Of a stretch of DNA of 64,000 nucleotides, positions 29,630 to 42,764 are shown in pieces; the stretch's first letter is position 1; every line of letters starts with the position of its first letter. The notes below the pieces were generated by a model. The model did no database searches. It was not told the DNA's origin and saw only the letters and a list, made by a program, of their open reading frames with translations. The stretch spans positions 2,179,410 to 2,243,409 of the forward strand of contig OZ024791.1 of the NCBI GenBank assembly GCA_964017065.1, read 5' to 3'. The DNA is from Haliclona indistincta. Taxonomy: Eukaryota; Porifera; Demospongiae; Haplosclerida; Chalinidae. The position numbers were made by a program, and so were the translations under genes.

Positions 29630-30601
29630 ATGCTGCTCAAGTGTGTCTTGTTGGTGTTCTGCTGCCATCAGCTGCTAGGTGGTGCAGTGAGTGAGTTCAC
29701 TCCAACTGTCTATCCTGCTAAGATATCCTCACAGTGTGGTCAGCCTCTCAATGATGATGAGCAGCTGTTAGAGTCATTACAACAAGTTGAACAACGTGTT
29801 CCGAACACACACTTCGGAAACTATTCCTCTTGTAAATCCATCTACGAAGCTGACCCATCATCTTTGTCAGGATACTACAGAATTGTTAATTGCTCATTGG
29901 TCTACTGTGACATGGAGGGGACCAACTGTGGAGGAGAGGGAGGCTGGACAAGAGTGACTTACATTAACATGACACAAGATGGAGCCGCTTGTCCAGTGGG
30001 ACTGAACCAGAGGAGCTTTAACAACAAGTCCTACTGTGGTAATACTGATCCATCAGGATGTATTGGAACAATGTTTCCCACACTAGTTGAGTACTCTCGT
30101 GTGTGTGGTCAGGTTCGTGGATACCAGTATGGAGCACCATATGCATTTTACACCTACCATGTGAACACTAATTTCACTATTGATGATACCTATGTTGATG
30201 GAGTGTCCATCACATATGGGAGTGCTCCACGCAAACACGTCTGGACATATGCTGCTGCACTATATGATCATAACAATACATACTATGGCTACTATGATTG
30301 TCCGTGCAAGCAAAACAATACTATCATAGCTCCTCCATTCATTGGTACTGATTACTACTGTGAATCAGGAACAACTACATGTAGTTGCTGTACCTCTATT
30401 ATCTATTTGAATGACCCTCTCTGGGATGGGCAGCAGTGTGGTGCTGAGTCTCTCTGCTGTACTCATCCCAACATGCCGTGGTTCATCAAGACCCTCAATG
30501 AGACGACAACTGAGAATATTGAGCTGAGGCTGTGCCAAGGAGGGTATTTTGACCTTAACACAGATACTCCACTTGATCTTATTGAAATTTTGGTCCAGTA
30601 A
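29630..30601 (+). CDS. Secreted fibrinogen-like protein (copy 4), intact
   Basis: 323 residues. The signal peptide is MLLKCVLLVFCYHQLLGGAVS. Residues 68-83 are CKSIYEADPSSLSGYY and 92-109 YCDMEGTNCGGEGGWTRV. Compared with copy 3 it has RVPNTHFGNYS in place of ELPNQLFANYS and lacks the ITIANGSVV insertion (RIVNCSLVYC instead), a difference shared with copy 1. It ends DLIEILVQ. The Cys pattern is preserved, with one extra Cys pair region, TTCSCCTS. Variable segments are GAPYAFYTYHVN, LYDHNNTYYGYY and QGGYFDLNTDTP. It is predicted secreted; ligand unknown. Next to it on the right is an X+FB insertion at 30654. Confidence 0.87.
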   Translation: MLLKCVLLVFCCHQLLGGAVSEFTPTVYPAKISSQCGQPLNDDEQLLESLQQVEQRVPNTHFGNYSSCKSIYEADPSSLSGYYRIVNCSLVYCDMEGTNCGGEGGWTRVTYINMTQDGAACPVGLNQRSFNNKSYCGNTDPSGCIGTMFPTLVEYSRVCGQVRGYQYGAPYAFYTYHVNTNFTIDDTYVDGVSITYGSAPRKHVWTYAAALYDHNNTYYGYYDCPCKQNNTIIAPPFIGTDYYCESGTTTCSCCTSIIYLNDPLWDGQQCGAESLCCTHPNMPWFIKTLNETTTENIELRLCQGGYFDLNTDTPLDLIEILVQ

Positions 30602-30897
30602 GTACACATTCATAAATGAAGTGAAAAGTGACAAAAACACAACTGTCATAATTAGGGAGGCACGGTAGTGCCTCCCTATGTAGGGTTGAACGAGAAAACA
30701 AGATGGCGGCTACATACAATGTATTAGCGTTCAAACGCTGATATTTCGCCTGGTCATGAATTGTATACGTCAAAAGACACTTAAATCTGCTCTCTGGCGT
30801 TGCCCCATATTACAGTAGCAAGGAGATTGCTCGAAGTTGTTGCTAAAGTGACGAACCTGGAAACGGTGAAAATCGTGTTTCGTCATCTTCGTTTTCT

Positions 30898-31640
<743 letters not shown>

Positions 31641-31645
<5 letters not shown>

Positions 31646-34600
31646 CTCTTTCCCCCTTGAAATAATGTGATACCAGAGGTGCAAAATAGTCCGGTTGGCG
31701 CCTGACCCGAGAACTTGGGTTCCGAGGGGGAGGTAGTGTTCTAGGAGGTCTTGTTCTTGGGCTGACAGGTGTAGAAGGTGGAGTGTCTGGATCTGGTTGA
31801 TCTACAGGTCCCTTCGGAAATTCAAAATCGAATCCCTGCAGTTCCCCTAATTCCTTTTGCGCAACAGGTGCTGTTCTAATTCGCATGTGATCTACATGAC
31901 GTCTGACGATACGTCCATCGAATATCTTGACTTGGAAGGCTCTTGGGCCTGTAGCCACAATCACTTGTCCTGGTAACCATAGGTCGGCTGAACTGCGAGA
32001 AAAATTCTTGACGAATACCAGGTCCCCAATTGCAAAAGAACGTTGACGTGAAGACTTATCATGGTATTGCTTTTGCTTCTCTTGTCTTCCTTCCACTCTA
32101 AAATGCAGATCTGGCTTCAGCAAGTCCAATGGACTCCTCAGTTTGCGACCCATCAATAACTCAGCAGGAGAGACACCAGTTGTACTGTGAGGTGTATTTC
32201 GATAGGCAAACAGAAATCGGGCAATTTTGTCACTGAGTGTCCCTGACTTCATTTTTTTCACTCCTCTCTTTACTGTCTGCACTGCCCGCTCTGCCAACCC
32301 GTTTGTTGCTGGGTGGTAAGGCGGAGATGTCTTGTGTCGTATACCATTCCTTTTCAGCCAGGCTTCAAATTCTTCACTAACCAGTGATGGTCCATTGTCA
32401 GTGACAATAACTTCTGGAAGCCCGAAGGTAGCAAATATTCGCCGCAGACACTGAATGGTCAGAGTTGATGTTATTGCACTCATGACATGGGCTTCAATCC
32501 ATTTGGAATGTGCGTCTACTAGCACCAACACCATATGACCCTGGAACGGACCCATAAAATCAATATGAACTCTTGACCAGGGGCGACTAGGCCATGTCCA
32601 AGGCAATAGTGGGGCTTCTGCAGGTGACGACAAATGAAACTGACATTCTGGGCAGGCTTTCACAGCTTTCTCAATATCTTGATCGATGCCCGGCCACCAC
32701 ACTAGTGTGCGTGCTAGCTGCTTCATCCGGGTAGCACCAGGGTGAGCCTCGTGCAACTCTTGCAGAACGCGTTCTTGACCAATCTGAGGAATCACCACCC
32801 TGTTTCCCCACAACAAGCATTCCTCTTGCAGTGAAAGCTCAGTTCGCTTCTGCCAGTAAGATTGGAGAGAGGAATCATTAAGATGCATGGGCCAACCATA
32901 CCGAACAAACTGTACTACCTGGGAGAGAGTAGTGTCTCGACGTGTCCAAGTCCGAATATGGTCAGTATTGACTGGTGAATCTCTCATTTGCTCCATCAAC
33001 AGAACAACTTCAGGTGGCTGAGGGGTTGTATCGAGTGTGACTGGAAGAGGAAGACGACTGAAGGCATCTGCATTAGCATGCTCTGAGCCTTTCTTGTGAA
33101 TGAGATGGTAGTCGTACATTGCAAGAGTCAATGCCCAGCGTTGAATACGGCTGGAAGCTTGTGCTGGAATGGCTCTATCTTCATGAAAAAGACCTTCCAG
33201 TGGCTTGTGATCTGTAATTAAGGAAAAAGAGTGTCCATATAAATAAGAATGGAATCTCTTAACGCCAAACACACATGCTAAGCCTTCTCTCTCCAGTTGG
33301 GAATAATTTCTTTCTGCTGAAGACAACGATCTGGAGGCATACCCAATTGGACGTTCACTGCCATTAGCATACTTGTGTGACAAAACTGCCCCCAGACCAT
33401 ACGGTGATGCATCACATGCCACCACAAGAGGAAGTTCAGAATCAAAGTGAACCAGCACCTGCGAGGAAACAAGAAGTTCTTTCGAAGCCTTGAAAGCTTT
33501 ATCTTGCTCCGCAGACCATTTCCATTGAACACCAGACTGTAACAATTGGTATAAAGGAGCAAGTAATGTGGCTAGATTCGGGAGGAACTTTGAATAGTAT
33601 GTCAGTAACCCAAGATATGACTTAAGCTCGGACACATTCTTAGGACTAGGTGCTTCACAAACGGCTTTTACCTTTTCCTTAGTTGGATGGAGTCCATGTC
33701 TATCGATTGTATGACCCAAGTACTCCACTGACTCAGACATCAACACACATTTCTCTCTCTTAAGTCGTAGTCCAGCCGTCTCTAGTCGACTGAGGACCTC
33801 CTCCAGAAGCCGCAAGTGTTCCTCCTCTGACTGACCAGCGATGAGTATATCATCCAGGTAGACAATCACCGAGGGGATATTCTGTAGTAACGATTCCATG
33901 GTTCTCTGAAATATACCTGGGGCCGAGGATATACCAAAAGGTAACCTATTGTAACGGAATAAACCTTTATGAGTATTGATAACCACAAACTGTTTTGAAT
34001 CCTCCTCCAATTCCAACTGCAGGTATGCTTGGCTGAGGTCCAGCTTGCTAAAGCAGACTCCTCCTGATAACCGAGCGAAAAGATCTTCTATCCGTGGAAT
34101 AGGATATGCATCAAGTTTGGAAGCAGAGTTCACAGTCATCTTGAAGTCTCCACAAATTCGTAGCGATTTCTTGTCACTCTTTAGCACTGGAACGATAGGA
34201 GCTGCCCAATCTGCAAACTGTACTGGCTCCAGAATTTCCTGTTGCACCAGGCGGTCTAGTTCTTTCTCCACCATTGCACGCATAGCATAAGGTACCGGTC
34301 GAGCTTTACAGAAACGAGGTGTGGCTGATGGATCCACACAGATCTTTGCTTTGAAGCCTTTGAGGGTGCCTAGTCCTTCATCGAAAACATGCGGATGACG
34401 TTGCAACACTTCAGTTAACGCTGGATTATCTTGTAAGTGATGAACACGAATGAGTTGTCGCCAGTCCAATCTCAAAGACTTCAGCCAATTTCTCCCCAGT
34501 AGGCAGGGTCCTTCTTTCTCTACGATCAGCAATGGCAAGGTCGCTGTTTCAGTCCCATGTCCTGTTACTAACACATTAGCAGTTCCAGACACAGCCAATA

Positions 34601-35651
34601 CCTCTCCAGTGTATGTTGACATTTTCACATTTGATGGCAGCAACTCTCGTTGAGGCCACAGTTTCCTAAATGTTGATAGAGGCATAAGAGAAAGCGAAGC
34701 ACCAGTGTCCACTTCCATTCTGACTATTTTCTCATCCAGTTGCAGCTCCAAAACATAAGGGTGGGTGTACTGATCTGCTTCCAAAGAAAACATCGTGTAT
34801 TCTGGTGGTGCCGATGTGTTCCCATTATCTTGTAGGTCTGGGTTGGTTTCTTCCAAATACTGATTTGATACAGGAGGATGTTGTTGTGGTTGTAGTGGTC
34901 GTTTCGATCTGCACACGCGAACAATATGTCCTGTTTTACCACAATGATGGCATTTGGTGTACCTGAACTTGCAACTGTCTGACGAATGTCCTCCATACCC
35001 ACAGCGGTAACATTGGCTACGTGGTCCGCTTGAAGGGCTAGGGGTACGAACCGGGGCAGGCATAATCTTCTGTAACTTCAAATTCTCCTCTTTAACTTGT
35101 GGTTGCTCTTGCTGAAGCGCCGAGCATGTCTGTGTATCTCTAGCAGCTGTCTCCATTGCTAATGTAATCTTGAACGCAGTTTCAAATGTAAGCTTGTCTT
35201 CCGACAGCAACCTTCGCTGCATTTGCATATCATTAATTCCACACACGAGCCTGTCTCTCAGCAAGGAGTCCAAAGAATCCGCCGCGTAGTTGCAATGCTT
35301 CACCAGGGCTCTTAACTCGGTGACAAAAGTTGCCACTGACTCCGTTGGCTGGCGGCACCTTGAATTGAACTTAAAACGTTGTACTATCTCGGAAGGCTTT
35401 GGGTTGTAGTACTTTCCCAGTTCTCCCGTTAGTTGCGGGTAAGTCTTGTCATCTACCGAGGCGGGCGAAACCAGGGAAGTCAGAGTCTTGAACGTCGCCG
35501 GACCCACTACGGTAAGGAAGACGGCTTTTTGAGCAGCTTCTTCCTTGATGTTGTTCGCCACAAAGAAATATCGAAGACGAGTCTCGTACTGTGACCACTC
35601 TTCTTTGTCCGGGACGAACTCTCCAATATTGCCGACAGGTATCGTGGCCAT
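31641..35651 (-). CDS. Gag-Pol polyprotein of Gypsy 2
   Basis: One 1336-codon frame from MATIPVGNIGEF. Gag region to about 210, CCHC knuckles at 214-227 and 234-247, protease DTGAS at 315-319, RT with YLDD (VIVYLDDILIAG), RNase H (VACDASPYGLGAVLSH), integrase zinc region ending CPECQF, and the DDE core (DFMGPF, TDNGPSLVSEEFE, PATNGLAERAVQ). A GPY/F-like segment and a Pro-rich tail follow. No chromodomain and no envelope gene. The frame runs through the polypurine tract and stops at TAA inside the LTR (TG-TAA), an economical arrangement. No break; probably competent. Confidence 0.96.
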
Positions 35652-35686
35652 ATCGATATAGGTTCAGCTCCGTCCTCGTCGCCAAA

Positions 35687-35839
35687 TGTCACAGATTCAT
35701 AAAACCGAGCCCAGCTCGGAGGGAAATAGTTTCTTTGCACAACAACAGACAAGACCAGGCTAGGAGCATAATATATAGTACAATCAATGATTACGAAATA
35801 TGATGTCATGCAAAATAGTTCAGAGTACAAGTCATTACA
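35687..35839 (-). repeat. 5' LTR of Gypsy 2
   Basis: 153 bp, identical to 31493-31645; it is followed on the minus strand by the primer-binding site. Confidence 0.97.
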
Positions 35840-36123
<284 letters not shown>

Positions 36124-36716
36124 AGCGCGCCTAGCGCCTTTACGCGAGCAATGCCGAGACCAAAACACCCATGAACAGTCATGAAATTCTCCTGGCAGGT
36201 GCCTTTTGAACTTAGTTTTTAGCGAAACGTCGATATAAATTCCGCGATTTCTCGATTGTGATCCATTGTCAGCTAAGTGTTAGACGCCATTGATGCGATT
36301 GCGTAATACGCACGTGACCAAGCAGTGGTTAGCGCACGTGACCAAGCACTAGCTTGAGTATCGCCGCGCGCCTTATGGATCACGGAGAACACATACATGT
36401 ACATGTATTTGTCTGGAGTCTTCGAAGAACGGTAAGCTCGTATAGGATCACCATTCTACGCTTGCCAGATAATTACAACCGCCGTACATGTCTACAAACA
36501 ATTGTGGGCGGGGCTCGTATCCACTGCATGCATGTGTAGGCGAGCTGATATGTACAGCATAACAATTATTAATAGCTACAAGTTTAAAATTCTTAATAAT
36601 AAAGAAAAGCCACCAACAACAGGAAAACTAAACCAATGGTGGAAACAAAGACAGCTCAGTACGTGCACGATATTGAACTGCACTTCGCTGAAAAAGAAAA
36701 AAAGGACACAAACAAG

Positions 36717-37101
36717 AAAATAGAAAAGATTTCTATCGAAATCAAAAGGATGTAGGGTTGTGAAATCTACCACTGGTCCACAATGTAAACTAACAAGGAA
36801 CAAGCATGGAATGGTAACACGATTGACTTGCTAACAGACCATAGATCCCTACATCAGTGGCTGTACATAAGATCAATATTTTGTCACAAGCTGAATGCAC
36901 GTTAGGTGTCAGTCAACAGCAACTAGCTGAACTAGCTATAACCAACCACAGCAGCCACTGATGTAGGGATCTATGGTCTGTTAGCAAGTCAATCGTGTTA
37001 CCATTCCATGCTTGTTCCTTGTTAGTTTACATTGTGGACCAGTGGTAGATTTCACAACCCTACATCCTTTTGATTTCGATAGAAATCTTTTTAATTTTCT
37101 T
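36717..37101. repeat. FB fold-back palindrome of X+FB copy 4
   Basis: Arms of about 150 bp and an 85-bp spacer, nearly identical to the copy at 18851-19237. Confidence 0.9.
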
Positions 37102-37336
37102 TTTTAAATAGAATGCATGCTTTTACACTAGCTATGAGAAAGAAGTCATTTTAGTTGATTTCTTGTGATCTGTGTCAGCCGTATTCTACTAGTCAGTTGT
37201 CTCCCATTGATGTCTCCACCTCCACATGTATGTACTTTCAAGGTCATGTTATTTGGTGTCAAGTTTGTAACAAAAAATTATAATTATTCTTGACAGTTTT
37301 TTTTAAGAAAAATATTCTGTTCTGAGTCTGAATTGG
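37102..37336. other. Flank shared with 42845-43185 (inverse)
   Basis: AT-rich flank downstream of the Ig gene in both mirror arms. No gene. Confidence 0.6.
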
Positions 37337-37708
37337 TTACACAATGATAGAGTGATGTACATGTGTAGAAGCAATATAATAATATGATGGTCGAACCAAC
37401 ACATAGCACAAGATTCTGTACACAAAGAAACAACAGGCAATATGGTCGGTCAATGCTGTCACGGGTCCATAGACTATCAAGAAGCTCCGCCCTTGACCAC
37501 GTCCAACAAAGTTTGTTGCCTTGCAGTAATAAGCTCCGTTATCGCCAGGAATAGTCTGTTGGACTGATAGAGTTCCATTGTAGAAGATACTGTATTTGTT
37601 GCTGAGAGAGAGGAGTCTTGGGCTGCCAGCAGCTGTGCAGTCGAGGTTAGCATTGGATCCTCTGATAGGCAAGACTACTGAAGAGGAATGGAGGATTCGA
37701 GGAGGTAC

Positions 37709-37760
<52 letters not shown>

Positions 37761-38759
37761 AAAAATAAAAGGTTGCATAGTAGAAGATAACAGCGAAAGC
37801 GAGGCAGACAACATGCAATGAGAACTTTTTAGTATACTACCTCAGTGCTGTGTATTAGCATGGTATACTAATTCAGTATAATAGTATACTAACTCAGTAT
37901 ATCAATGTAGTAGGTCTCAATGACATGTCCTCCTGGTGTAACACAGCTATAGTCTCCCTCCTCTCCTGGACCGACTCCAAACAACCAGAGGAATCTAGCT
38001 GCGGCCAGCATTCTGAATGATGGTATCACCAGTTCACCGTTCTTGAGCCACACCACTCTAGGACTGTTTGGATATGGAGCACAGGTCAGCTGAGTTGAGC
38101 CTCCAATGAGCATTGACACTGTTCTGTTAATCGGATGAACTGCAGAAAATAAATTATAGAACCACAAGCATTGATTGAGGGAATTTAGGTTAGGTACTTA
38201 CTGTGCACTTTGACCTCTGCCATTGCCTCTGACACTCCATATATGTTAGCTGCTTTGCAAGTGTATGTCCCAGCATCATCAGTGTTGGACCGACCAACTA
38301 CCAGTGTGTTCCCACCATTCAGAAACACGTATCTCTCTCCCTTTACCTCATTTCCATTGAACAGCTATGTTCTGTTGATAGGTGTGGGGCCTCCTGGAGT
38401 GCAGTGCAGCTGCATTGCCGCCCTGCCAACACATGAGTAGTGCCTGGTGGGTGGACCGTGAAGAAAGGAGGCTCTAGAAACAAGAAAAATAAAAATAAAG
38501 AGACCGTGCATCAAAACACAATGCATGACATATGTATAGCAAAATTATCTGTGTTTGCAGCGTACCTTTCCTTTCCACTATTTTTAATTTTGCTCATCTC
38601 ATGGCAACTCCTTGAGGTGTAGCTACAGAACAAGTGTATTTCCCTTCATGACGCATCTCAGCCTCGATGATGATCAGTGATCCGTCCAAGTTAACTGCTG
38701 TTTTTACTTGGTTCACAAGTAAACAATCGTTCTTCATCCAGAACGTGAGAGTGTGACCT
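37337..38759 (-). pseudogene. Four-exon Ig-domain gene, cassette 1
   Basis: Exons at 38759-38566, 38473-38202, 38139-37894 and 37707-37337, each one Ig domain, with phase-1 introns between them and GT/AG borders. Exon 1 carries TFWMKND and GKYTCSVATPQG but has a TGA after GVAMR. Exon 2 has a one-base loss near LAGR and a TAG in place of the Trp codon (INRTWLF). Exon 4 lacks 30 bp, removing the conserved Trp (TITWWFGD). The last exon uniquely continues as VYGPVTALTDHIACCFFVY, a hydrophobic tail that could be a membrane segment. Ig modules of this sort mediate extracellular adhesion. This copy is dead. Upstream exons (signal peptide) are absent. Confidence 0.85.
37712..37759. repeat. (GA)n tract serving as polypyrimidine tract
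   Basis: On the minus strand a (CT)n run leads directly into the CAG acceptor of Ig exon 4. The same holds in the other three cassettes. Confidence 0.8.
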
Positions 38760-38801
38760 CTGTGTGGACATGGAAAGGCAAGGGAAGCACGAGAGAGGTA
38801 G

Positions 38802-39842
38802 GTGGGTCTGATGACCAAGTCACTCATTGGTATCGTCAGTGCTGAAGATGTGGTCCAAAATTCTGAATATCTACAGACCCTTATGGTACGTGGTAATACC
38901 AAGGTATGTCATTCCAAATCTTCCTTTTCTCTCTTTTCAATCTTTCTCTCCATTTTATTTCCCTCTACAGAACCCAGTACAAGGAGTGGTTGAGTTGTTA
39001 CGAGCAGCTGACTGCTATGGTGGATCCACGCTCATCTAAAGAATTGTTAAGGATAACAAGTACGGTCTTTTCACTGTGACAGTGTTTCGTAAAGAATACA
39101 AAAGAAAAGCCAGAGAGAAAAGGTGAGTGTGGCTAGTTGATGTGCACATAGCTTAGCATTTTGCTAAAGTCAATCTGTTATCTCTTTTCTCTCTTTCCTT
39201 TTCTCTTCTTTCTCTCTCTTTGCACATTTCTCTCTCTACCCTTCCTCCTCCTCACCCATATCTCTCTCTCTTCTTTTTCTCTTTCTCTCTCGATCTCTCT
39301 CTCTCTCTCTTGGATTCAATGTTCGTGATTTTGAGTATGATGCAAAAGCTATTGAGTTGGAGAGAACAGAGAAGGACACTCTCGAGAGGGAGATATGAAG
39401 AAACAGTTTTTGCGTTAACGGACTTTTTCTATTCTGTGTTTTACCATTATACTCTCTTTAAGTTATGCTCTGTTTAGTATTACTCGACCTATCTCTCTCT
39501 TTCTCTCTCACTAGATATGGTTTGCCGGTTAACTTTGTGTCAGTTGTGATTAGACCTCATCGCAAGGCTCATAAGAAGGTGTCCGAAACTTTTGAAGGAA
39601 CTGTACGGCTACCTAGACTACAAGTTTGTAGCCAGCGAAATTGATGTGAGTTCTCACTAAAATTATAGCACAGTGGATTGTACTGTGCTGTGTAAATGCA
39701 ACCCAGGAATACGCTATCTTTGTGTCACAGCATAATGCAGGAAACTTCTTTGTGTCATCATTTTTGTGCACATTAAAATTTTGTTTATGCATTATTGATT
39801 CGATGTGTACAAGTGGAACTATTATTCGCCATGTGCCTGTGT

Positions 39843-39897
<55 letters not shown>

Positions 39898-39985
39898 GTT
39901 TGAAGTTCCTGGTCTTGGGTTAAGCACACAGGATTATCATCCATATGTATTTTTCAAAGTCAATCTGAATGTAATAGAGAGATGA
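38802..39985 (+). pseudogene. V-ATPase subunit C, 3' exons only (cassette 1)
   Basis: Exons at 38802-38903 (MTKSLIGIVSAEDVVQNSEY), 38971-39122 (YKEWLSCYEQLTAMV, then KYGLFTVTVFRK), about 39313-39408 (NVRDFEYDAKAIELE), about 39515-39630 (YGLPVNFVSVVIRPHRKAHK) and 39899-39985 (FEVPGLGLSTQDYHPYVFF and stop). This is the order of the C-terminal half of the V1-sector subunit C that links the ATPase head to the stator. The exon [11 protein letters not shown] present in other copies is missing, the third exon has lost its AG acceptor and gained two bases, and the fourth has an extra T. Frame breaks between exons 1-2 and inside exon 2 are shared with other copies. Non-functional. Confidence 0.85.
39849..39893. 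repeat. (CT)n tract before the last V-ATPase C exon
   Basis: It leads into the TAG acceptor at 39898; an equivalent tract occurs at 49590-49688 and 58500-58538 in inverse orientation. Confidence 0.9.
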
Positions 39986-40242
39986 TCGTCATAACTTGAT
40001 ACTAGCACTTGCTGTCATTCTGTCTATAGAAATTTAGCTATTAGGACCCTATAATGAGTGTGTGTCGTTATTATTGAGTGTATTATTGTGTACATTTGTA
40101 TCTGTGAAGTAAAGTCCATGTCAAGTTTGTGTTATCATAGAGAAACTATCGTAATGTTAGAGTGAGACAGTCTCATATTGCGTCTGAGTATCAGTCTGCT
40201 GGTATCGTGAAATGAGTGTTTTCTGAAGTGCACAATGCATGA
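39986..40242 (+). other. 3' flank of V-ATPase C cassette 1
   Basis: Matches inversely 49230-49500 and 58150-58405 and directly 44985-45210 (CTTGCTGTCATTCTGTCTATAG). It ends at the assembly gap. No gene. Confidence 0.7.
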
Positions 40243-40442
40243 NNNNNNNNNNNNNNNNNNNNNNNNNNNNNNNNNNNNNNNNNNNNNNNNNNNNNNNNNN
40301 NNNNNNNNNNNNNNNNNNNNNNNNNNNNNNNNNNNNNNNNNNNNNNNNNNNNNNNNNNNNNNNNNNNNNNNNNNNNNNNNNNNNNNNNNNNNNNNNNNNN
40401 NNNNNNNNNNNNNNNNNNNNNNNNNNNNNNNNNNNNNNNNNN
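40243..40442. other. Assembly gap of exactly 200 N
   Basis: 200 unknown bases at the centre of a large inverted duplication (37.1-40.2 kb against 40.4-43.2 kb). The round number suggests a placeholder size. The last V-ATPase C exon of the right arm is presumably inside it. Confidence 0.99.
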
Positions 40443-41158
40443 TCAATTTCGCTGGCTACAAACTTGGAGTCTAGGTAGCCGTACAGTTCCTTCAAAGTTT
40501 CCGACACCTTCTTTTGAGCCTTGCGATGAGGTCTAATCACAACTGACACAAAGTTAACCGGCAAACCATATCTAACGAGAGAGAAAGAGAGAGATAGATC
40601 GAGTAATACTAAACAGAGCATAAATTAAAGTGAATATAATGGAAAATAAGAAAAACCCAGCATGATGGAATCTTGTCAGCATATCATGAGTTACCTTAAC
40701 ACTGATTTAGTGAATACTCTAAGAGCCTTGAGATGTAGCCATGCTGAGAACACCTGACTGAAGTTGACCTTCAACCAGTTCATTAGTGGACCCTGATAGA
40801 GGGGCAATGACAAGGTAAAAATAATAAGCAATCTGTTAACTCACAAACTGTTTCTTCATATCTCTCTCAAGAGTATCCTTCTCTCTTAATTCTCTCCAAC
40901 TCAATAGCTTTTGCATCATACTCAAAATCACGAACACTGAAAAGACCGTACTCGTTATCTTCTTAGATGAGCGTAGAACCACCATAGCAGTCAGCTGCTC
41001 GTAACAATTCAATCACTCCTTGTACTGGGTTCTGTATAGAGGAGAATAAAATGGGGAAAGAGTGAAAAGAGAGAAAAGAAAGAATTGGAAGGACATACAT
41101 ATTCAGAATTTTGGACCACATCTTCAGCACTGACGATACCAGTGAGTGACTTGGTCAT
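40443..41158 (-). pseudogene. V-ATPase subunit C, 3' exons (cassette 2)
   Basis: From the gap outward: 40571-40443 (YGLPVNFVSVVIRPHRKAQKK), 40792-40695 ([26 protein letters not shown]), then a fused exon at about 40850-40960 in which EYGLF runs straight into SVRDFEYD because the intron and half of exon 2 have been deleted, then the TQYKEW exon piece to about 41034 and the first exon to 41158, which lost its last 11 codons. It is more reduced than cassette 4. It faces away from the Ig gene that begins at 41178. Confidence 0.8.
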
Positions 41159-41177
41159 CCTTTCCATGCCCACACAG

Positions 41178-42764
41178 AGGTCACCCTCTCACGTTCTGGA
41201 TGAAGAACGACCGTCTACTTGTGAACCATGTAAAGACAGCAGTTAACTTGGACGGATCGCTGATCATCATCGAGGCTGAGATGCGTCATGAAGGAAAATA
41301 AATTTGTTCTGTACACCTCAAGGAGTTGCCATGAGATCAACAAAATTAAAAATAGTGGAAAGAAAAGGTACGCTGCAAGCACAGATAATTTTGCTTTACA
41401 TATGTCATGCATTGTGTTTGATGCATGGTCTCTTTTTTATTATTCTTGTTTCTAGAGCCTCCTTTCTTCAAGGTCCACCCACCAGGCACTACTCATGTGT
41501 TGGCAGGGCACCCAATGCAGATGCACTGCACTCCAGGAAGCCCCACACCTATAAACAGAACATGGCTGTTCAATGGAAATGAGGTCAAGGGAGAGAGATA
41601 CGTGTTTCTGAATGGTGGAAACACACTGGTAGTTGGTCAGTCCAACACTGACGATGCTGGGACATACACTTGCAAAGCAGCAAACATATATGGAGTGTCA
41701 GAGGCAATGGCAGAGGTCAAAGTGCACAGTAAGTACCTAACCTAAGTCAACTTTTACTTGCGGTTCTATAATTTATTTTCTACAGTTCATCCAATTAACA
41801 GAACAGTGTCAATGCTCATTGGAGGCTCGACTCAGCTGACCTGTGCTCAATATCCAAACAGTCCTAGAGTGGTGTGGCTCAAGAACGGTGAACTGGTGAT
41901 ACCATCGTTCAGAATGCTGGCCGCAGCTAGATTCCTCTGGTTGTTTGGAGTCGGTCCAAGAGAGGAGGGAGACTATAGCTGTGTTACACCAGGAGGACAT
42001 GTCATTGAGACCTACTACATTGATATACTGAGTTAGTATACTATTATACTGAGTTAGTATACCGTGCTAATACACAGCATTGAGTTAGTAATACTATTAT
42101 TCAGAGTTAGTATACCATGCTAATACACAGCACTGAGTTAGTATACTATTATACTGAGTTAGTACATGTATACCATGCTAATACACAGCATTGAGTTAGT
42201 ATACTATTATGCTGAGTTAGTGTACCATGCTAATACACAGCATTGAGTTAGTATACTATTATGCTGAGTTAGTATACCATGCTAATACACAGCATTGAGT
42301 TAGTATACTATTATGCTGAGTTAGTATATCATGCTAATACACAGCACTGAGTTAGTATACTAACAAGTTCCAATTGCATGTTGTCTGCCTCATTTTCTCT
42401 GCTCTCTGTTATCTCCTACTATGCAACTTTTTTATTTTTGCTCTCTCTCTCTCTCTCTCTCTCTCTACCTATCTCTTTCTCTCCAGTACCTCCTCGAATC
42501 CTACATTCCTCTTCAGTAGTCTTGCCTATCAGAGGATCCAATGCTAACATCGACTGCACAGCTGCTGGCAGCCCAAGACCCACGATAACATGGTGGTTCG
42601 GGGACAAACTCCTCTCCCTCAGCAACAAATACAGTATCTTCTACAATGGAACTCTATCAGTCCAACAGACTATTCCTGATGATAACGGAGCTTATTACTG
42701 CAAGGCGACAAACTTTGTTGGACGTGGTCAAGGGCGGAGCTTCTTGATAGTCTTGGACCCGTGA
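41178..42764 (+). pseudogene. Four-exon Ig-domain gene, cassette 2
   Basis: Exons 41178-41367, 41456-41728, 41786-42031 and 42487-42764; introns are phase 1. Exon 1 has a TAA in place of Tyr-Thr before the second Ig Cys (GKYTCS in other copies) plus a three-base loss after it. Exons 2-4 are open: LAGHPMQMHCTPG, INRTWLFNGNEVKGERY, GTYTCKAAN; SMLIGGSTQLTC, VVWLKNGELV, GDYSCVTPGG; ANIDCTAAGSPR, TITWWFGD, GAYYCKATN. It stops with FLIVLDP and TGA, so it has no membrane tail. The intron between exons 3 and 4 holds the minisatellite at 42022-42366. Confidence 0.85.
42022..42366 (+). repeat. 52-bp minisatellite containing the splice donor
   Basis: About six units built of GAGTTAGTATACTATTAT and CATGCTAATACACAGCA. 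GAGTTAGT occurs 13 times, the first being the exon-3 donor itself (CTGA/GTTAGT). Cassettes 3 and 4 have only one to two units. Confidence 0.9.

Noticed and set aside
30365..30649. Antisense frames across the fibrinogen-like genes (also at 21545, 27466, 43187, 47854, 53991, 55439)
   Set aside because: They recur only because the sense sequence is conserved; composition and motifs support the sense frame.
33278..33562. Frames inside the Gypsy polyproteins on other frames or strands
   Set aside because: Shadows of the Gag-Pol frame.
40135..40621. Frames running through unknown bases
   Set aside because: They cross the N gap; the sequence is undetermined.
42022..42366. Regular repeats like a CRISPR array
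   Set aside because: The units are contiguous without unique spacers, in an intron of an animal-type gene.
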